Shown: positions 7,777-16,126 of the stretch, piece by piece
Layout of the letters: every line of letters begins with the position of its first letter
Numbering within the stretch: the first letter of the stretch is position 1
Assembly: GCA_945903655.1 (NCBI GenBank)
Contig: CAMDOY010000005.1
Span: 1 to 27,444, forward strand
DNA: 27,444 nucleotides
Direction of reading: 5' to 3'
From: Rhizobium sp. Q54
GTDB lineage: Bacteria > Pseudomonadota > Alphaproteobacteria > Rhizobiales > Beijerinckiaceae
The notes under the pieces: model-generated
Database searches by the model: none
Told to the model about the DNA's origin: nothing
The model's input: only the letters and a program-made list of their open reading frames with translations
Translations under genes and position numbers: made by a program

Positions 7777-9953
7777 GCGTCGAGCAGGATTTCTCCGTCT
7801 TTGTGCGCCATCCCGCGCGCGGCGTGGCGGCCATGGATCTGGTCGTCGAGGGCGTCCATTGCGGCGGTTGCATGACGACCATTGAAAAGGGGCTCAAAGC
7901 CCATCGCGGCGTGCGCAGCGCGCGGGTCAATCTCGCCAGCAAGCGCGTCACGGTGGAATGGGACGAGGGCGCCATGAAGCCCGGCTCCATCGTGGAGCGG
8001 CTGGACGAATTGGGTTTCCCCGCCTGGCCCTTCGCGCCCGAGGCCGCTGGCGGGGCGGAAGCGAATGAAGAGCGCCGCCTGCTGCGCGCGCTGGGCGTCG
8101 CCGCCTTCGCCATGATGAACATCATGCTGTTGTCGGTGTCCGTCTGGTCGGGCGACCTGTCGCCCGCAACGCGCGACATGTTCCACTGGATCTCCGCGCT
8201 GATCGCGCTGCCTGCGGTCGCCATCGCCGGGCGCCCCTTCTTTGACAGCGCCCTGCGCGCGATCCGCCAGGGCGCCTTCAACATGGATGTGCCGATTTCG
8301 CTGGGGGTGTTGCTGGCGCTTGTCCTCTCGGTCGCGCAGACCCTGCAACATCAGCAGGAGGCCTATTTCGACAGCGCGGTGATGCTGCTCATGTTCCTGC
8401 TGGCAGGGCGCGTGCTCGACCAGCGCATGCGGCGCCGGACGCGGGATGTGGCGACAAATCTCGCCGCCATGCGCTCGGAAACGGCGCTGCGCATTCTGGA
8501 GTCCGGCGACGCGGTGGAGACCCCCATCGCCGCGATCAAGCCCGGCGACCTCGTGCTTGTGCGCCCCGGCGAAAGGATCACCGTTGATGGCCTCGTCGAG
8601 ACCGGGCGTTCCGACATCGACCAGAGCCTCGTCACCGGCGAGACCGCCCTTGGCGAGGCGACGCCGGGTCGCGCTGTTTTTGCGGGAACCATGAACATGA
8701 CCGGCGCGCTGCGCATTCGCGTCGATAAGGCCGCCAGCGGCACGCTGCTGGACGAGGTGAACCATTTGCTCGCGCGGGCGGTGGAGCAACGCTCGCGCTG
8801 GGTGCGCTTGGCGGATCGGGCTGCGCGGCTCTATGCGCCGGTGGTTCATGTGACGGCGCTCGCCACCTTCGTGGGCTGGCTTTTGGCGGGGCTGGCGTGG
8901 CAGCCGGCGCTGGTCATCGCCATCACCGTCCTCATCATCACCTGTCCCTGCGCCCTTGGCCTTGCGGTGCCCGCCGTGCAAGTGGTCTGCGCCAGCGCCA
9001 TGTTTAAACGCGGCGTTCTCCTCAATTCCGGCGAAGCGCTGGAGCGCTTGGCGGGCGTCGACACCATCATCTTCGACAAGACGGGAACGCTGACGCTTCC
9101 CAGGGCGGAAATCGCCAATCTCGCGCAGATCGATCCACGCGATCTCGCCCATGCGGGCGCCCTCGCCGCCGCCAGCAACCACCCATTGGCGCGCGTGATC
9201 GCCTTGGCCTCGGGCGCAAGGGCGCCGTCGGATGCGCGTGAGGCGCCGGGGCAGGGTGTGGAGGCGTGGTTTGATGGCGACAGGATGCGCCTGGGGAGCG
9301 CCAGCTTCTGCGAGGCGAGCGAAGACCAGCGGGCGGGCGCCGCCCAATGGCCGGACGCCTCGTTGATTTATTTTCGCCATGGCGAGCGCGTCGTGTCTTT
9401 CGCCATTCGCCAGGCCCTACGGCCCGACGCGCGCGAGATTGTGGCGGGTTTGGCGGCGCGCGGTTTCGCCATCGAGATTCTCTCCGGCGACCGCGTCGAG
9501 GCGGTGGCTGCGGTGGCTCGCGAATTATCCATCGCCACCTATGCCGCCGGTCTGAAGCCCGCCGATAAAATCGCTCGTCTGGAGCAATTGAAAGCGAAGG
9601 GCCATCGCGTCCTGATGGTTGGCGATGGCTTGAACGATGCGCCCGCCCTGGCCGCAGCCCATGTGTCCTTGTCGCCCATCTCCGCCTCCCATCTGGCGCA
9701 GGCCCATGCGGACGCGGTGTTTCTGGGGGAGCGTCTGGCGCCGGTCGCCGCCGCCCTGGCGCTGGCGGACAAGGCGCGGCGTCTGATGCTGCAGAACCTC
9801 TGGCTCTCCGTGGCCTATAACGCCATCGCCGTTCCCATCGCCATCAGCGGCCACGCCACGCCTCTGGTCGCGGCGCTGGCCATGTCGGGCTCGTCCATCC
9901 TTGTCACGCTGAATGCGCTTCGGGCGCGCCATGCGCGGGGGTTTGCGCCATGA
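7773..9953 (+). CDS. ccoI: copper-transporting P1B-type ATPase for cbb3 assembly (CcoI/FixI)
   Basis: A 726-residue heavy-metal P-type ATPase that moves copper across the inner membrane for the CuB site of CcoN. An N-terminal metal-binding domain carries CGGC (residues 30-33 in VEGVHCGGCMTT). It is followed by membrane helices, the actuator-domain TGE (288-290), the transport motif CPC (391-393), the phosphorylation site DKTGT (D435), the nucleotide-binding SNHPLA (469-473) and GDGLND (617-622). Helix motifs YN and MSGSS near the C-terminus fit copper-specific P1B-1 pumps. It overlaps ccoH and ccoS by a few bases. Context and sequence agree on the CcoI role rather than general copper efflux. 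Confidence 0.96.
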   Translation: MSVEQDFSVFVRHPARGVAAMDLVVEGVHCGGCMTTIEKGLKAHRGVRSARVNLASKRVTVEWDEGAMKPGSIVERLDELGFPAWPFAPEAAGGAEANEERRLLRALGVAAFAMMNIMLLSVSVWSGDLSPATRDMFHWISALIALPAVAIAGRPFFDSALRAIRQGAFNMDVPISLGVLLALVLSVAQTLQHQQEAYFDSAVMLLMFLLAGRVLDQRMRRRTRDVATNLAAMRSETALRILESGDAVETPIAAIKPGDLVLVRPGERITVDGLVETGRSDIDQSLVTGETALGEATPGRAVFAGTMNMTGALRIRVDKAASGTLLDEVNHLLARAVEQRSRWVRLADRAARLYAPVVHVTALATFVGWLLAGLAWQPALVIAITVLIITCPCALGLAVPAVQVVCASAMFKRGVLLNSGEALERLAGVDTIIFDKTGTLTLPRAEIANLAQIDPRDLAHAGALAAASNHPLARVIALASGARAPSDAREAPGQGVEAWFDGDRMRLGSASFCEASEDQRAGAAQWPDASLIYFRHGERVVSFAIRQALRPDAREIVAGLAARGFAIEILSGDRVEAVAAVARELSIATYAAGLKPADKIARLEQLKAKGHRVLMVGDGLNDAPALAAAHVSLSPISASHLAQAHADAVFLGERLAPVAAALALADKARRLMLQNLWLSVAYNAIAVPIAISGHATPLVAALAMSGSSILVTLNALRARHARGFAP

Positions 9954-10129
9954 ACATTCTCCTCATCCTCCTGCCGGTCGCCATCGGACTGGGCGTTTGC
10001 GGACTCCTGGCCTGCCTCTGGGCCATGCGGACAGGGCAGTTCGATGATCTGGAGGGCGCGGGCTGGCGGGCCATAGCGGACGATGATTTGCCCGAACCTT
10101 CGGAGACCGAAACCAAACCCCTGTCGTGA
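9950..10129 (+). CDS. ccoS: cbb3 oxidase maturation protein CcoS
   Basis: A 59-residue single-helix membrane protein that ends the cco cluster. The N-terminal helix (MNILLILLPVAIGLGVCGLL) is followed by the hallmark WAMRTGQFDDLEG of CcoS proteins and a short acidic tail. CcoS is needed for cofactor insertion into CcoN. Its ATG overlaps the ccoI stop (ATGA), so translation is probably coupled. The match of motif, size and place makes the call firm. Confidence 0.95.
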   Translation: MNILLILLPVAIGLGVCGLLACLWAMRTGQFDDLEGAGWRAIADDDLPEPSETETKPLS

Positions 10130-10157
10130 GCGCGCGCCGGGCGCATCATGGGGCATA

Positions 10158-10190
10158 AAAAAGGGGCGGATCCTGCGATCCGCCCGTTTG
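10158..10190. terminator. probable transcription terminator after the cco cluster
   Basis: A perfect 9-bp stem, GGGCGGATC (10164-10172) with GATCCGCCC (10177-10185), has a four-base loop. It is preceded by six A and followed by GTTTGG. It lies 35 bases after the ccoS stop and is the obvious end point of the cco transcript. The T-run on the plus strand is short; the better U-tract would be on the minus strand, so it may work in both directions. Confidence 0.65.
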
Positions 10191-10192
10191 GC

Positions 10193-10234
10193 GTGACGGC
10201 GGAGCGCCGCTCACACCGTCAGGCGAATTGACGG
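10193..10234. repeat. two further inverted repeats after the terminator
   Basis: GTGA-CGGCG pairs with CGCCG-C-TCAC across 10193-10214 with one bulged base, and CCGTCA (10216-10221) pairs with TGACGG (10229-10234). With the hairpin at 10164-10185 this makes three consecutive potential stems in about 70 bases, ending 54 bases before the next gene. They could be terminator reinforcement or a leader structure for that gene. Confidence 0.4.
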
Positions 10235-10287
10235 AACCCGCCGACGGGGGTCTACTGGCCTTAACAGTGAACCCGGGGGGAACCGCC

Positions 10288-10743
10288 ATGACGAAAAAGA
10301 AGGTGACTCAAAACGGCGCATTCAAATGCGAGGGCCTGGCCCCGCCAATGGGACGGCGTGAGGTCCTGGCGGCCATCGCTGGCGTCATCGCTTGTTCCCC
10401 CGCCGCGCTCGCTGACGCCCTGCGCGCGAAAATCGCTGATTTCGCCAATGATGAAGGCGCCGCGACCGGCATGGCGCGCGCCCGGATCGGCGCCGACGTG
10501 ACGCTGCGCGGCTATTTTGCGCCCGCCACGGAGCCTGGCGTATTGTTCTGCCTGTTCGAAAAACCCGCTCTGCCCTGCAGCATGTGCGGGGGCTTCCACG
10601 ATTCGGGGGCGAACCTGAGGGTGATCGGCGAAAGCTACCCCGATGGGATCAATATGCTGCGCGCCATTGACGTCAGCGGCAAGATCGCTGTCGATGACAA
10701 GGGCCAAGCGCAATTGATCGCCCGCGACGTCGTGATCGCCTGA
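10288..10743 (+). CDS. small exported Cys-rich protein of unknown function
   Basis: I do not recognise this 151-residue protein. The ATG at 10288 follows a G-rich ribosome-binding site (GGGGGGAA). The N-terminus has a twin-arginine-like segment (GRREVLAAIAGVIA, arginines 23-24) and a possible signal-peptidase site after ALA (residue 42); VIAC at 33-36 also fits a lipobox, so it may be a lipoprotein. The mature part contains C88, then PCSMCGGFH with C97, C100 and H104, which suggests metal binding. Alternating short hydrophobic stretches (VTLRGYF, LFCLFE, LRVIG, AIDVSGKI, LIARDVVI) look like a small beta-barrel. It stands 158 bp after ccoS and 25 bp before the next gene. A copper or haem role near cco is only a guess. 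Confidence 0.75.
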   Translation: MTKKKVTQNGAFKCEGLAPPMGRREVLAAIAGVIACSPAALADALRAKIADFANDEGAATGMARARIGADVTLRGYFAPATEPGVLFCLFEKPALPCSMCGGFHDSGANLRVIGESYPDGINMLRAIDVSGKIAVDDKGQAQLIARDVVIA

Positions 10744-10768
10744 GAAGACCAGCAGGGAGCAGCGGCCC

Positions 10769-12466
10769 ATGGCCCATATGAATTTCCGCAGGCGGCGCGG
10801 CGTGGTCGCGCTGGCGCTGGCGGGACTGCTATCCACGCAGGCCCTCGCGCAAAACGCCGACACGATCTTGCGCAATGGCAAGATCTACACGGTGGACAAG
10901 GCCTTCTCCGCCGTTCAGGCGGTGGCGATCAAGGACGGTCGTTTCGTGGCGGTTGGCGATGACGCCAGCGTCATGAAAGAGGCTGGCGCTCAAACCCGGG
11001 TGATCGACCTTGGCGGGCGCACGGTCGTGCCGGGCCTGATCGATTCCCATCTGCACCAATCCTTCGCTGCGACGAACCTGCCCGCCGTCCAACTGCTCGA
11101 CGCCCGCTCCATCGCCGATGTGCAGAAGCTCATTGGCGAACGCGCGAAACAGACGCCTGCGGGCGAATGGGTCGTCGCCTCCTCGGGCTGGCATGAGAGC
11201 CTGCTGAAAGAGGGGCGCCTGCCGACCCGTTACGAGCTTGATGAGGTCGCTCCCAACAATCCCGTGCTGATCCCGCGCGGCGGCCATGTGGTGACCATCA
11301 ACACCAAGGCGCTGGAGCTGGCGGGCGTCACCAAGGACACCAAGAACCCGCCGGGCGGCGTGATCGTGCGCGATCCCGTTAATGGGGAGGCGACCGGCGT
11401 CTTGCTGGAGGCGGCAGCCTATTTCGCGCGCCGGGTCGGCCCCAAGCCGCCCGCGACGGAGCGCTTCACCGAGCTGATGAAGCAGCAGATGAAAGTGCTG
11501 CATTCCCTGGGCATCGTGAGCGTGCTGGAGCCGGGCATCGGCGAGGCCAATTTCGCGCTCTATGAGAAATTGCGCGCCTCGGGCGATCTGACCGTGCGCA
11601 CCCATATGCTCTATCGCGCCATGACGCCCGATGAGGTGCGCAAGGGCCTCGCCTTCAAGGGCTTCAAGAACGACGATATGCTGCGGTTCGACGGCTTCAA
11701 GTTTCCGCTCGATGGCGGCATCGAAGGCGCGCGGCTCTATGAGCCCTACAGGATCGTGCCCGGCGAACAGCCGGACAAGGATTATCGCGGCGTGCTGCTT
11801 CTGCCGCCGGGCGGCGAGGACGAGTGGGTGGAATCCCTCAAGCTGGTGGCGGACGCCGGATTGCAGGCGCAGACCCATGCGGTGGGCGATGAAACCATCG
11901 ACGTGATCGTGCGCGCCTATGGGCGGGCCGCCAGCAAGAAGCAGATCGGCGATCTGCGCTGGAGCATCATGCATATCTTCCTGCCGACCGACGCCGCCGT
12001 AGCGAAGATCGCCGACATGGGCATCCTGACGACGGCGCAGGATCATCCGATCCTGCTGGGCCATAACCAGCGGCGCTGGTGGGGCGACGAGCGCGCCGCC
12101 TACGCCATCCCCATCCGCAAGCTGCTGGACGCGAAGATCATGGTGGGCGGCGGCTCGGATGGGCCGGTGGTGCCCTTCGATCCCTTCCAGTCCATGTGGT
12201 GGATGGTGACGCGCATGACCCTCAATGGCTATGCGCTGGGTCTCGAACAGGCCATCACGATCCGCGAAGCCCTGACCCTCTACACCATCAACAACGCCAT
12301 TGTGCTGGGGGTGGAGAAGGATCGCGGCTCCATCGAAAAGGGCAAGCTGGCGGATCTCGTGGTGCTGTCGCAGGACCTGCTGGGCGTCGCCAGCGAGAAG
12401 ATCCGCGACACCAGAGCCATGATGACCATGGTGGGCGGCAGGATCGTGTTTCAGGAGGGGATGTAG
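10769..12466 (+). CDS. exported YtcJ-like amidohydrolase (family 3)
   Basis: A 565-residue metal-dependent hydrolase related to YtcJ and N-substituted formamide deformylases, which cleave amide-type C-N bonds. The conserved order is seen: DTILRNGKIYTVD start, HLH at 94-96, the Lys region FDGFKFPLDGGIEG with K311, THAVGDE with H370, IMHIF with H402, and GGSDGPV with D464. An N-terminal signal peptide (arginine-rich start, then VVALALAGLLSTQALAQ) predicts export, although YtcJ relatives are often cytoplasmic. The ATG at 10769 follows GGGAG at nine bases; a second in-frame ATG at 10778 is possible. It may be co-transcribed with the small protein gene 25 bp upstream. Substrate unknown. Confidence 0.88.
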   Translation: MAHMNFRRRRGVVALALAGLLSTQALAQNADTILRNGKIYTVDKAFSAVQAVAIKDGRFVAVGDDASVMKEAGAQTRVIDLGGRTVVPGLIDSHLHQSFAATNLPAVQLLDARSIADVQKLIGERAKQTPAGEWVVASSGWHESLLKEGRLPTRYELDEVAPNNPVLIPRGGHVVTINTKALELAGVTKDTKNPPGGVIVRDPVNGEATGVLLEAAAYFARRVGPKPPATERFTELMKQQMKVLHSLGIVSVLEPGIGEANFALYEKLRASGDLTVRTHMLYRAMTPDEVRKGLAFKGFKNDDMLRFDGFKFPLDGGIEGARLYEPYRIVPGEQPDKDYRGVLLLPPGGEDEWVESLKLVADAGLQAQTHAVGDETIDVIVRAYGRAASKKQIGDLRWSIMHIFLPTDAAVAKIADMGILTTAQDHPILLGHNQRRWWGDERAAYAIPIRKLLDAKIMVGGGSDGPVVPFDPFQSMWWMVTRMTLNGYALGLEQAITIREALTLYTINNAIVLGVEKDRGSIEKGKLADLVVLSQDLLGVASEKIRDTRAMMTMVGGRIVFQEGM

Positions 12467-12534
12467 AGGACACGATTCCCCTCCATCTCCTTCCATTGAC
12501 CGGCACCCGAACCCCGCCTAAACTTTTCGCTTCA

Positions 12535-12558
12535 GCGCCGCCAAGCCAAGAGCGGCGC
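12535..12558. repeat. GC-rich inverted repeat in the leader of the dioxygenase gene
   Basis: GCGCCGC (12535-12541) and GCGGCGC (12552-12558) form a perfect 7-bp stem with a ten-base loop. It lies in the 120-bp gap between the amidohydrolase and the dioxygenase gene, 28 bases before the latter's ATG. No U-tract follows. It could be a terminator remnant, an operator or a leader hairpin. Confidence 0.35.
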
Positions 12559-12586
12559 CTTGAGGCCATCCAGCGGGGAAACGAGC

Positions 12587-13465
12587 ATGTTTGACGCCAA
12601 TGATGTGGAAGTCATCCCTCTGGGCGAGGCCTGCGGGGCCGAGATCAGGGGCGTCGATCTCAAGAAGGAACTGTCGGACGAGGTCGTGGCGAAGATCCAG
12701 CAGGCCTGGAACGAGCATCTCGTGCTCTGCGTGCGCGGGCAGGACCTGACCCAGGAAGACCAGTTGCGCTTCGCCGCCCGCTTTGGCCCGCTGGGCGCGC
12801 GCAAACAGGCGCCCCAGCCCCTGCGCGAGCGCTCGGAAGGCGTCTGGCAGCTGGATCCCAAGATCCTGCTCGTCTCCAACATCAAGGTGGACGGGATCCC
12901 CGTGGGCGCCTTCGGCGATGGCGACATGTGGTTTCACATCGATTCGGGCTATTCGGAGCGGCCCTACAAATATACCTTTCTCTATGGCGTCGAATTGCCC
13001 AACGAGGGCGGCAACACCCTGTTTTCCAACATGTACAAGGCCTATGAGGCCGTGCCCGAGGCGCTCAAGCGCAAGCTCGAGGGGCGCAAGGCCCTGCATA
13101 TCCACGAATACAAGCGCTCGGAGAAAGTGGACCTGTCCACCGACATCAGCGGCGCGCCCCACTGGTTCCATCCGGTCTTCATCACCCACCCCTATACGAA
13201 GAAGAAATCGCTCTTCGTGGATCGCCTGATGACGGCGCGGCTGGAGGGTTTCTCCAATGCGGAGAGCGACGAGATCCTCGCCGAGCTCTACGAGATCGCC
13301 GAGAGCCGCGAGATCATTTATGAGCACAAATGGCGGCTGGGCGATCTCATCATGTGGGACAATCTGGCGCTCACCCATGCGCGCACGGATTTCCCGCGCG
13401 AGCAACGCCGCCTGATGCGCCGCTGCACGGTGGAAGGCACGCCGATCTTCGAAAATCTGGACTGA
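12587..13465 (+). CDS. TauD/TfdA-family Fe(II)/2-oxoglutarate dioxygenase
   Basis: A 292-residue non-haem iron dioxygenase that couples oxidation of a substrate to decarboxylation of 2-oxoglutarate. The iron ligands are H117 and D119 (WFHIDSGY) and H264 (LTHARTDF); the following basic stretch RRLMRRC holds the 2-oxoglutarate-binding Arg. The segment FHPVFITHPYTKKKSLFVD is also typical. I chose the ATG at 12587 with GGGGA eight bases upstream over an in-frame TTG at 12560. Relatives hydroxylate sulfonates such as taurine, aryloxyacetates such as 2,4-D, and many other acids, so the substrate is open. It is tail-to-tail with an SBP gene, 21 bp apart. Confidence 0.92.
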   Translation: MFDANDVEVIPLGEACGAEIRGVDLKKELSDEVVAKIQQAWNEHLVLCVRGQDLTQEDQLRFAARFGPLGARKQAPQPLRERSEGVWQLDPKILLVSNIKVDGIPVGAFGDGDMWFHIDSGYSERPYKYTFLYGVELPNEGGNTLFSNMYKAYEAVPEALKRKLEGRKALHIHEYKRSEKVDLSTDISGAPHWFHPVFITHPYTKKKSLFVDRLMTARLEGFSNAESDEILAELYEIAESREIIYEHKWRLGDLIMWDNLALTHARTDFPREQRRLMRRCTVEGTPIFENLD

Positions 13466-13486
13466 GCGCGCGTACGGCGGCCCTCG

Positions 13487-14536
13487 TCAGGGCTGCTCGG
13501 GCGACAGCAGCTTGCGCAGGTAAGCCAGCACCTCCGGCGGGGCGCTTTCCATGCCCACCACCAGACGGCCCACGGTCTCGCCATCGAGCGGGCTGATGTC
13601 CACGCTCATCTTGGCCGCCTCCGCCCGCAGGCCCGGACTATTGGACGCCGCCATGAAGGCTTTGCGTAGCGCCGCCTGACGATCCGCAGGCAGGCCGGGC
13701 GGCAGCACGAAGGGCCGCGCGAATTGATAGGGCGTCTCCATGGTCTCGATGATGGCGCGTCCCCGATCATCGCGGGCCAGTTCCCGGGCTGTGGGCACAT
13801 GGGCGATCACGGGCAGGCGCGTCTTGCGGCCCACCTGCACGATGGCGTGCACATGCCCGTCGGGGCGCATCCAGTCGGGATGGGTGGCGCTGATGGAGCT
13901 GACGCCGGAGGTGCGCCCCTCCAGTTCCCCGCGCTCCAGAGCCAGCGCGATGGAATTGCCATCGGGATAGCCGGTGATGAGCTTCAGCCGCATGCCCGTG
14001 AGGTCGCGCAACAGGATCACGGTGGCGTCGTCGGTCGAGCCGGAGGCGGAGCCGCCCACCTTCAACTCCGGACCATCAGGCCGCATGAGGTCGGCGAGGG
14101 ATTTGGCGCCCGCGTCCCGCCGCGCCCACAGCACGAAGGCGTCTTCTGCGTAGCTGGAGAGCGTGCCCAGAAAGACCATGTCGCTGGCGCTGTATTTGAT
14201 GGCGGGATTGCCGCCGAGCACGGCGGCGACCGGCGCCTGCCGGTCGAGCGCGCCGGTGACCGTGCCATCGCGCGGGGCGACGCTCTGGATATATTGCGCG
14301 GCGCGCAGGGATCCCGCCCCCGGCATGTTCTGTACCATGACCGTCGGATTGCCCGGGATGAATGCGCCGAAATGGCGGGCGAGCAGGCGAGCGTAGAGGT
14401 CATAGCCACCGCCGGCGCCATAGCCCACGACAATTTGAAACTGCTTGCCCCGGTAGAAATCGGCGACATCGTCAGCCCGCGCCGCCCCTGCCAGCACGAA
14501 ACAGAGCATCGCGCCAAGTGCGTTCAACAACCGCAT
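13487..14536 (-). CDS. Bug/TctC-like periplasmic solute-binding protein
   Basis: A 349-residue exported binding protein from a branch of the tripartite tricarboxylate receptor family that begins DFYRGKQFQIVVGYGAGGGY and carries the ligand loops GYGAGGGYD and QNMPGAGS. Signal peptide residues 1-21 end in AGAARA. The ATG at 14536 is set by a strong AGGGAGG ribosome-binding site; an upstream ATG in the same frame at 14620 has no such support and would spoil the signal peptide. It is divergent from the molybdenum hydroxylase genes and clearly paralogous to the SBP at 21161-22189. No permease gene is nearby. Confidence 0.88.
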   Translation of the reverse strand: MRLLNALGAMLCFVLAGAARADDVADFYRGKQFQIVVGYGAGGGYDLYARLLARHFGAFIPGNPTVMVQNMPGAGSLRAAQYIQSVAPRDGTVTGALDRQAPVAAVLGGNPAIKYSASDMVFLGTLSSYAEDAFVLWARRDAGAKSLADLMRPDGPELKVGGSASGSTDDATVILLRDLTGMRLKLITGYPDGNSIALALERGELEGRTSGVSSISATHPDWMRPDGHVHAIVQVGRKTRLPVIAHVPTARELARDDRGRAIIETMETPYQFARPFVLPPGLPADRQAALRKAFMAASNSPGLRAEAAKMSVDISPLDGETVGRLVVGMESAPPEVLAYLRKLLSPEQP

Positions 14537-14747
14537 GAGAGCCTCCCTTTGGCCCATCATGGCGCGGGGCCCGGTTCGGGTCAAACCTCGGCGACGCCAC
14601 CCCGCCCCTTGCCTTGCCACACACGCCGGTCTATCCAGTTTTACGCTCTAAAAAGAGTGATCAGGGAGGCCGTTCGACGGCTGCACATCGGATGTCAGCG
14701 TCTTCACATTGCGCATCACCCCATCGTCAGCGCCTGATCCTGCGCCG
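14537..14747. promoter_or_regulatory. divergent promoter region, SBP gene and Mo-hydroxylase operon
   Basis: This 211-bp gap separates two start codons facing away from each other, so it should hold promoters for both. A short imperfect dyad, CGCTCT-AAAA-AGAGTG (14644-14659, one G-T pair), is the only clear symmetric element and might bind a regulator. I do not see convincing -35 and -10 boxes. Confidence 0.4.
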
Positions 14748-15638
14748 ATGAAAGCCGCCCGTTTCGATTATCATTGCGCTGGTTCTGTCGCCGAGGCTTG
14801 CCAGGCCCTCGCCTCCCACGAAGACGCGCGCCTCATCGCGGGCGGCCAGACGCTGGTTCCCATGATGGCCATGCGCCTTGCGCGGCCCGCGCTGCTGGTG
14901 GACATCGCCCGCCTCAGTGAATTGCGGACCATCGAGGCTCACGGCGGCGAGCTGGTGACAGGCGCCTGCGTGCGTCAGGCGCAGGCCGAGCGCGACCCGC
15001 TGGTGCGCGCCCATGCGCCGCTGCTGGCCCGCGCCCTGCCCTTCGTTGGCCATGCGCCGACCCGCAATCGCGGCACGCTCGGCGGCTCCATCGCCAACGC
15101 CGATCCGGCGGCGGAGATTCCGCTGGTGCTGGTCACCCTCAGCGGCTCAGTCGATGTGCGCCAGGGCGATGTGTCCGCGCAGGTCGCCGCCTCCGATCTC
15201 TTCGAGGGGCCGATGATGACCTTGCTGGCGCCAACGGCCTGCATCACGGCGGTGCGCTTTCCCGTCTGGGAGCAGCAGCGCATCGGCACGGGCTTTGTGG
15301 AGGTCAGCGCAAGGCAGAGCGATTACGCCTATGTCTGCGCCGCCGCGCAGGTGGCGCTGGACGCGGATGGGACCGTGCTGCGCTGCGCCCTTGGCATTGG
15401 CGGCGCAACCGCCGTCCCCACGCGCCTCAGCGACGTGGCGCAGGCGCTGACGGGGCGCAGTGTCACGCTGGAGCTTGCGCGCGCAGCGCTGGCGCCCGCC
15501 ATCGCGGCGTTGGACATCATGGTCGACGCCCACGCCAGCCGCGACTATCGCCGCCGGGTCGCCCTGCGCTTCGCCGAACAGGCGCTCATGGCCGCCTGCG
15601 CCGACGCCACAGCCCAAGCAGCGGGAGCGCGATCATGA
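14748..15638 (+). CDS. molybdenum hydroxylase, FAD-binding medium subunit
   Basis: The flavoprotein subunit (CoxM/CutM type, 296 residues) of a xanthine dehydrogenase-family hydroxylase; it takes electrons from the iron-sulfur subunit and passes them to the acceptor. FAD-binding motifs are AGGQTL (31-36) and TRNRGTLGGSIANADP (105-120). The ATG at 14748 is used although its ribosome-binding site is poor; an in-frame TTG at 14709 is the alternative and would add 13 residues. The stop overlaps the next start by four bases. No signal peptide is seen, so the complex is probably cytoplasmic. It is the first gene of a five-gene plus-strand unit. Confidence 0.93.
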   Translation: MKAARFDYHCAGSVAEACQALASHEDARLIAGGQTLVPMMAMRLARPALLVDIARLSELRTIEAHGGELVTGACVRQAQAERDPLVRAHAPLLARALPFVGHAPTRNRGTLGGSIANADPAAEIPLVLVTLSGSVDVRQGDVSAQVAASDLFEGPMMTLLAPTACITAVRFPVWEQQRIGTGFVEVSARQSDYAYVCAAAQVALDADGTVLRCALGIGGATAVPTRLSDVAQALTGRSVTLELARAALAPAIAALDIMVDAHASRDYRRRVALRFAEQALMAACADATAQAAGARS

Positions 15639-16126
15639 GCGTCAGCCTCACCATCAACGGCGCCCTTCGCGAACTCGAAGTCGAGCCGCGCACCACCCTC
15701 CTCGACGCCCTGCGCGACGAGATGCGCCTCACGGGAACCCATGTGGGCTGCGAGCATGGGGTCTGCGGCGCCTGCACCATTCTGGTGGATGAGGAGCCCG
15801 TGCGCGCCTGCCTCATCTTCGCCGTCCAGGCTGAGGGCCTCGCCATCACCACCATCGAGGGCCTCGCCCCCGCGCCGGGCGAATTGAGCGTGGTGCAGGA
15901 CGCCTTCTGCGAGATGCATGGCATGCAATGCGGCTTCTGCACCCCCGGCATGATCCTGACCGCCCACGCCCTCCTCAAGGGCAATCCCGACCCCACACGC
16001 GAAGAGATCGTGACCGCGATCTCCGCCAATATCTGCCGCTGCACCGGCTATGGGCAGATCATCGAGGCCATCCAGCTGGCGGCCCAGCGGCTGGCGGGCT
16101 CGAACATGCCGGAGGGATCGCTGTGA
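15635..16126 (+). CDS. molybdenum hydroxylase, 2Fe-2S small subunit
   Basis: The iron-sulfur subunit (CoxS/CutS type, 163 residues) of the same hydroxylase. The N-terminal plant-ferredoxin-like cluster has C39, C44, C47 and C59 (in CEHGVCGACTI), and the C-terminal helical cluster has C99, C102, C134 and C136 (CGFCTPGMI and CRCTGYGQI). Q98, just before CGFC, is the usual residue near the Mo cofactor. All eight cysteines are present. It overlaps the FAD subunit gene by ATGA and the large subunit gene by GTGA, so the three are translationally coupled. Confidence 0.96.
   Translation: MSVSLTINGALRELEVEPRTTLLDALRDEMRLTGTHVGCEHGVCGACTILVDEEPVRACLIFAVQAEGLAITTIEGLAPAPGELSVVQDAFCEMHGMQCGFCTPGMILTAHALLKGNPDPTREEIVTAISANICRCTGYGQIIEAIQLAAQRLAGSNMPEGSL

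Noticed and set aside
7716..9380. 554-codon minus-strand open frame opposite ccoI
   Set aside because: The plus strand encodes a full P-type ATPase with all motifs; the antisense frame has shadow-like composition.
7773..9953. Reading the P-type ATPase as a copper-resistance exporter CopA
   Set aside because: Its overlap with ccoH and ccoS and the FixI-like layout place it in cbb3 assembly.
10829..12496. 555-codon minus-strand open frame opposite the YtcJ-like gene
   Set aside because: It covers almost exactly the length of the real gene in the mirrored codon phase and has no family motif.
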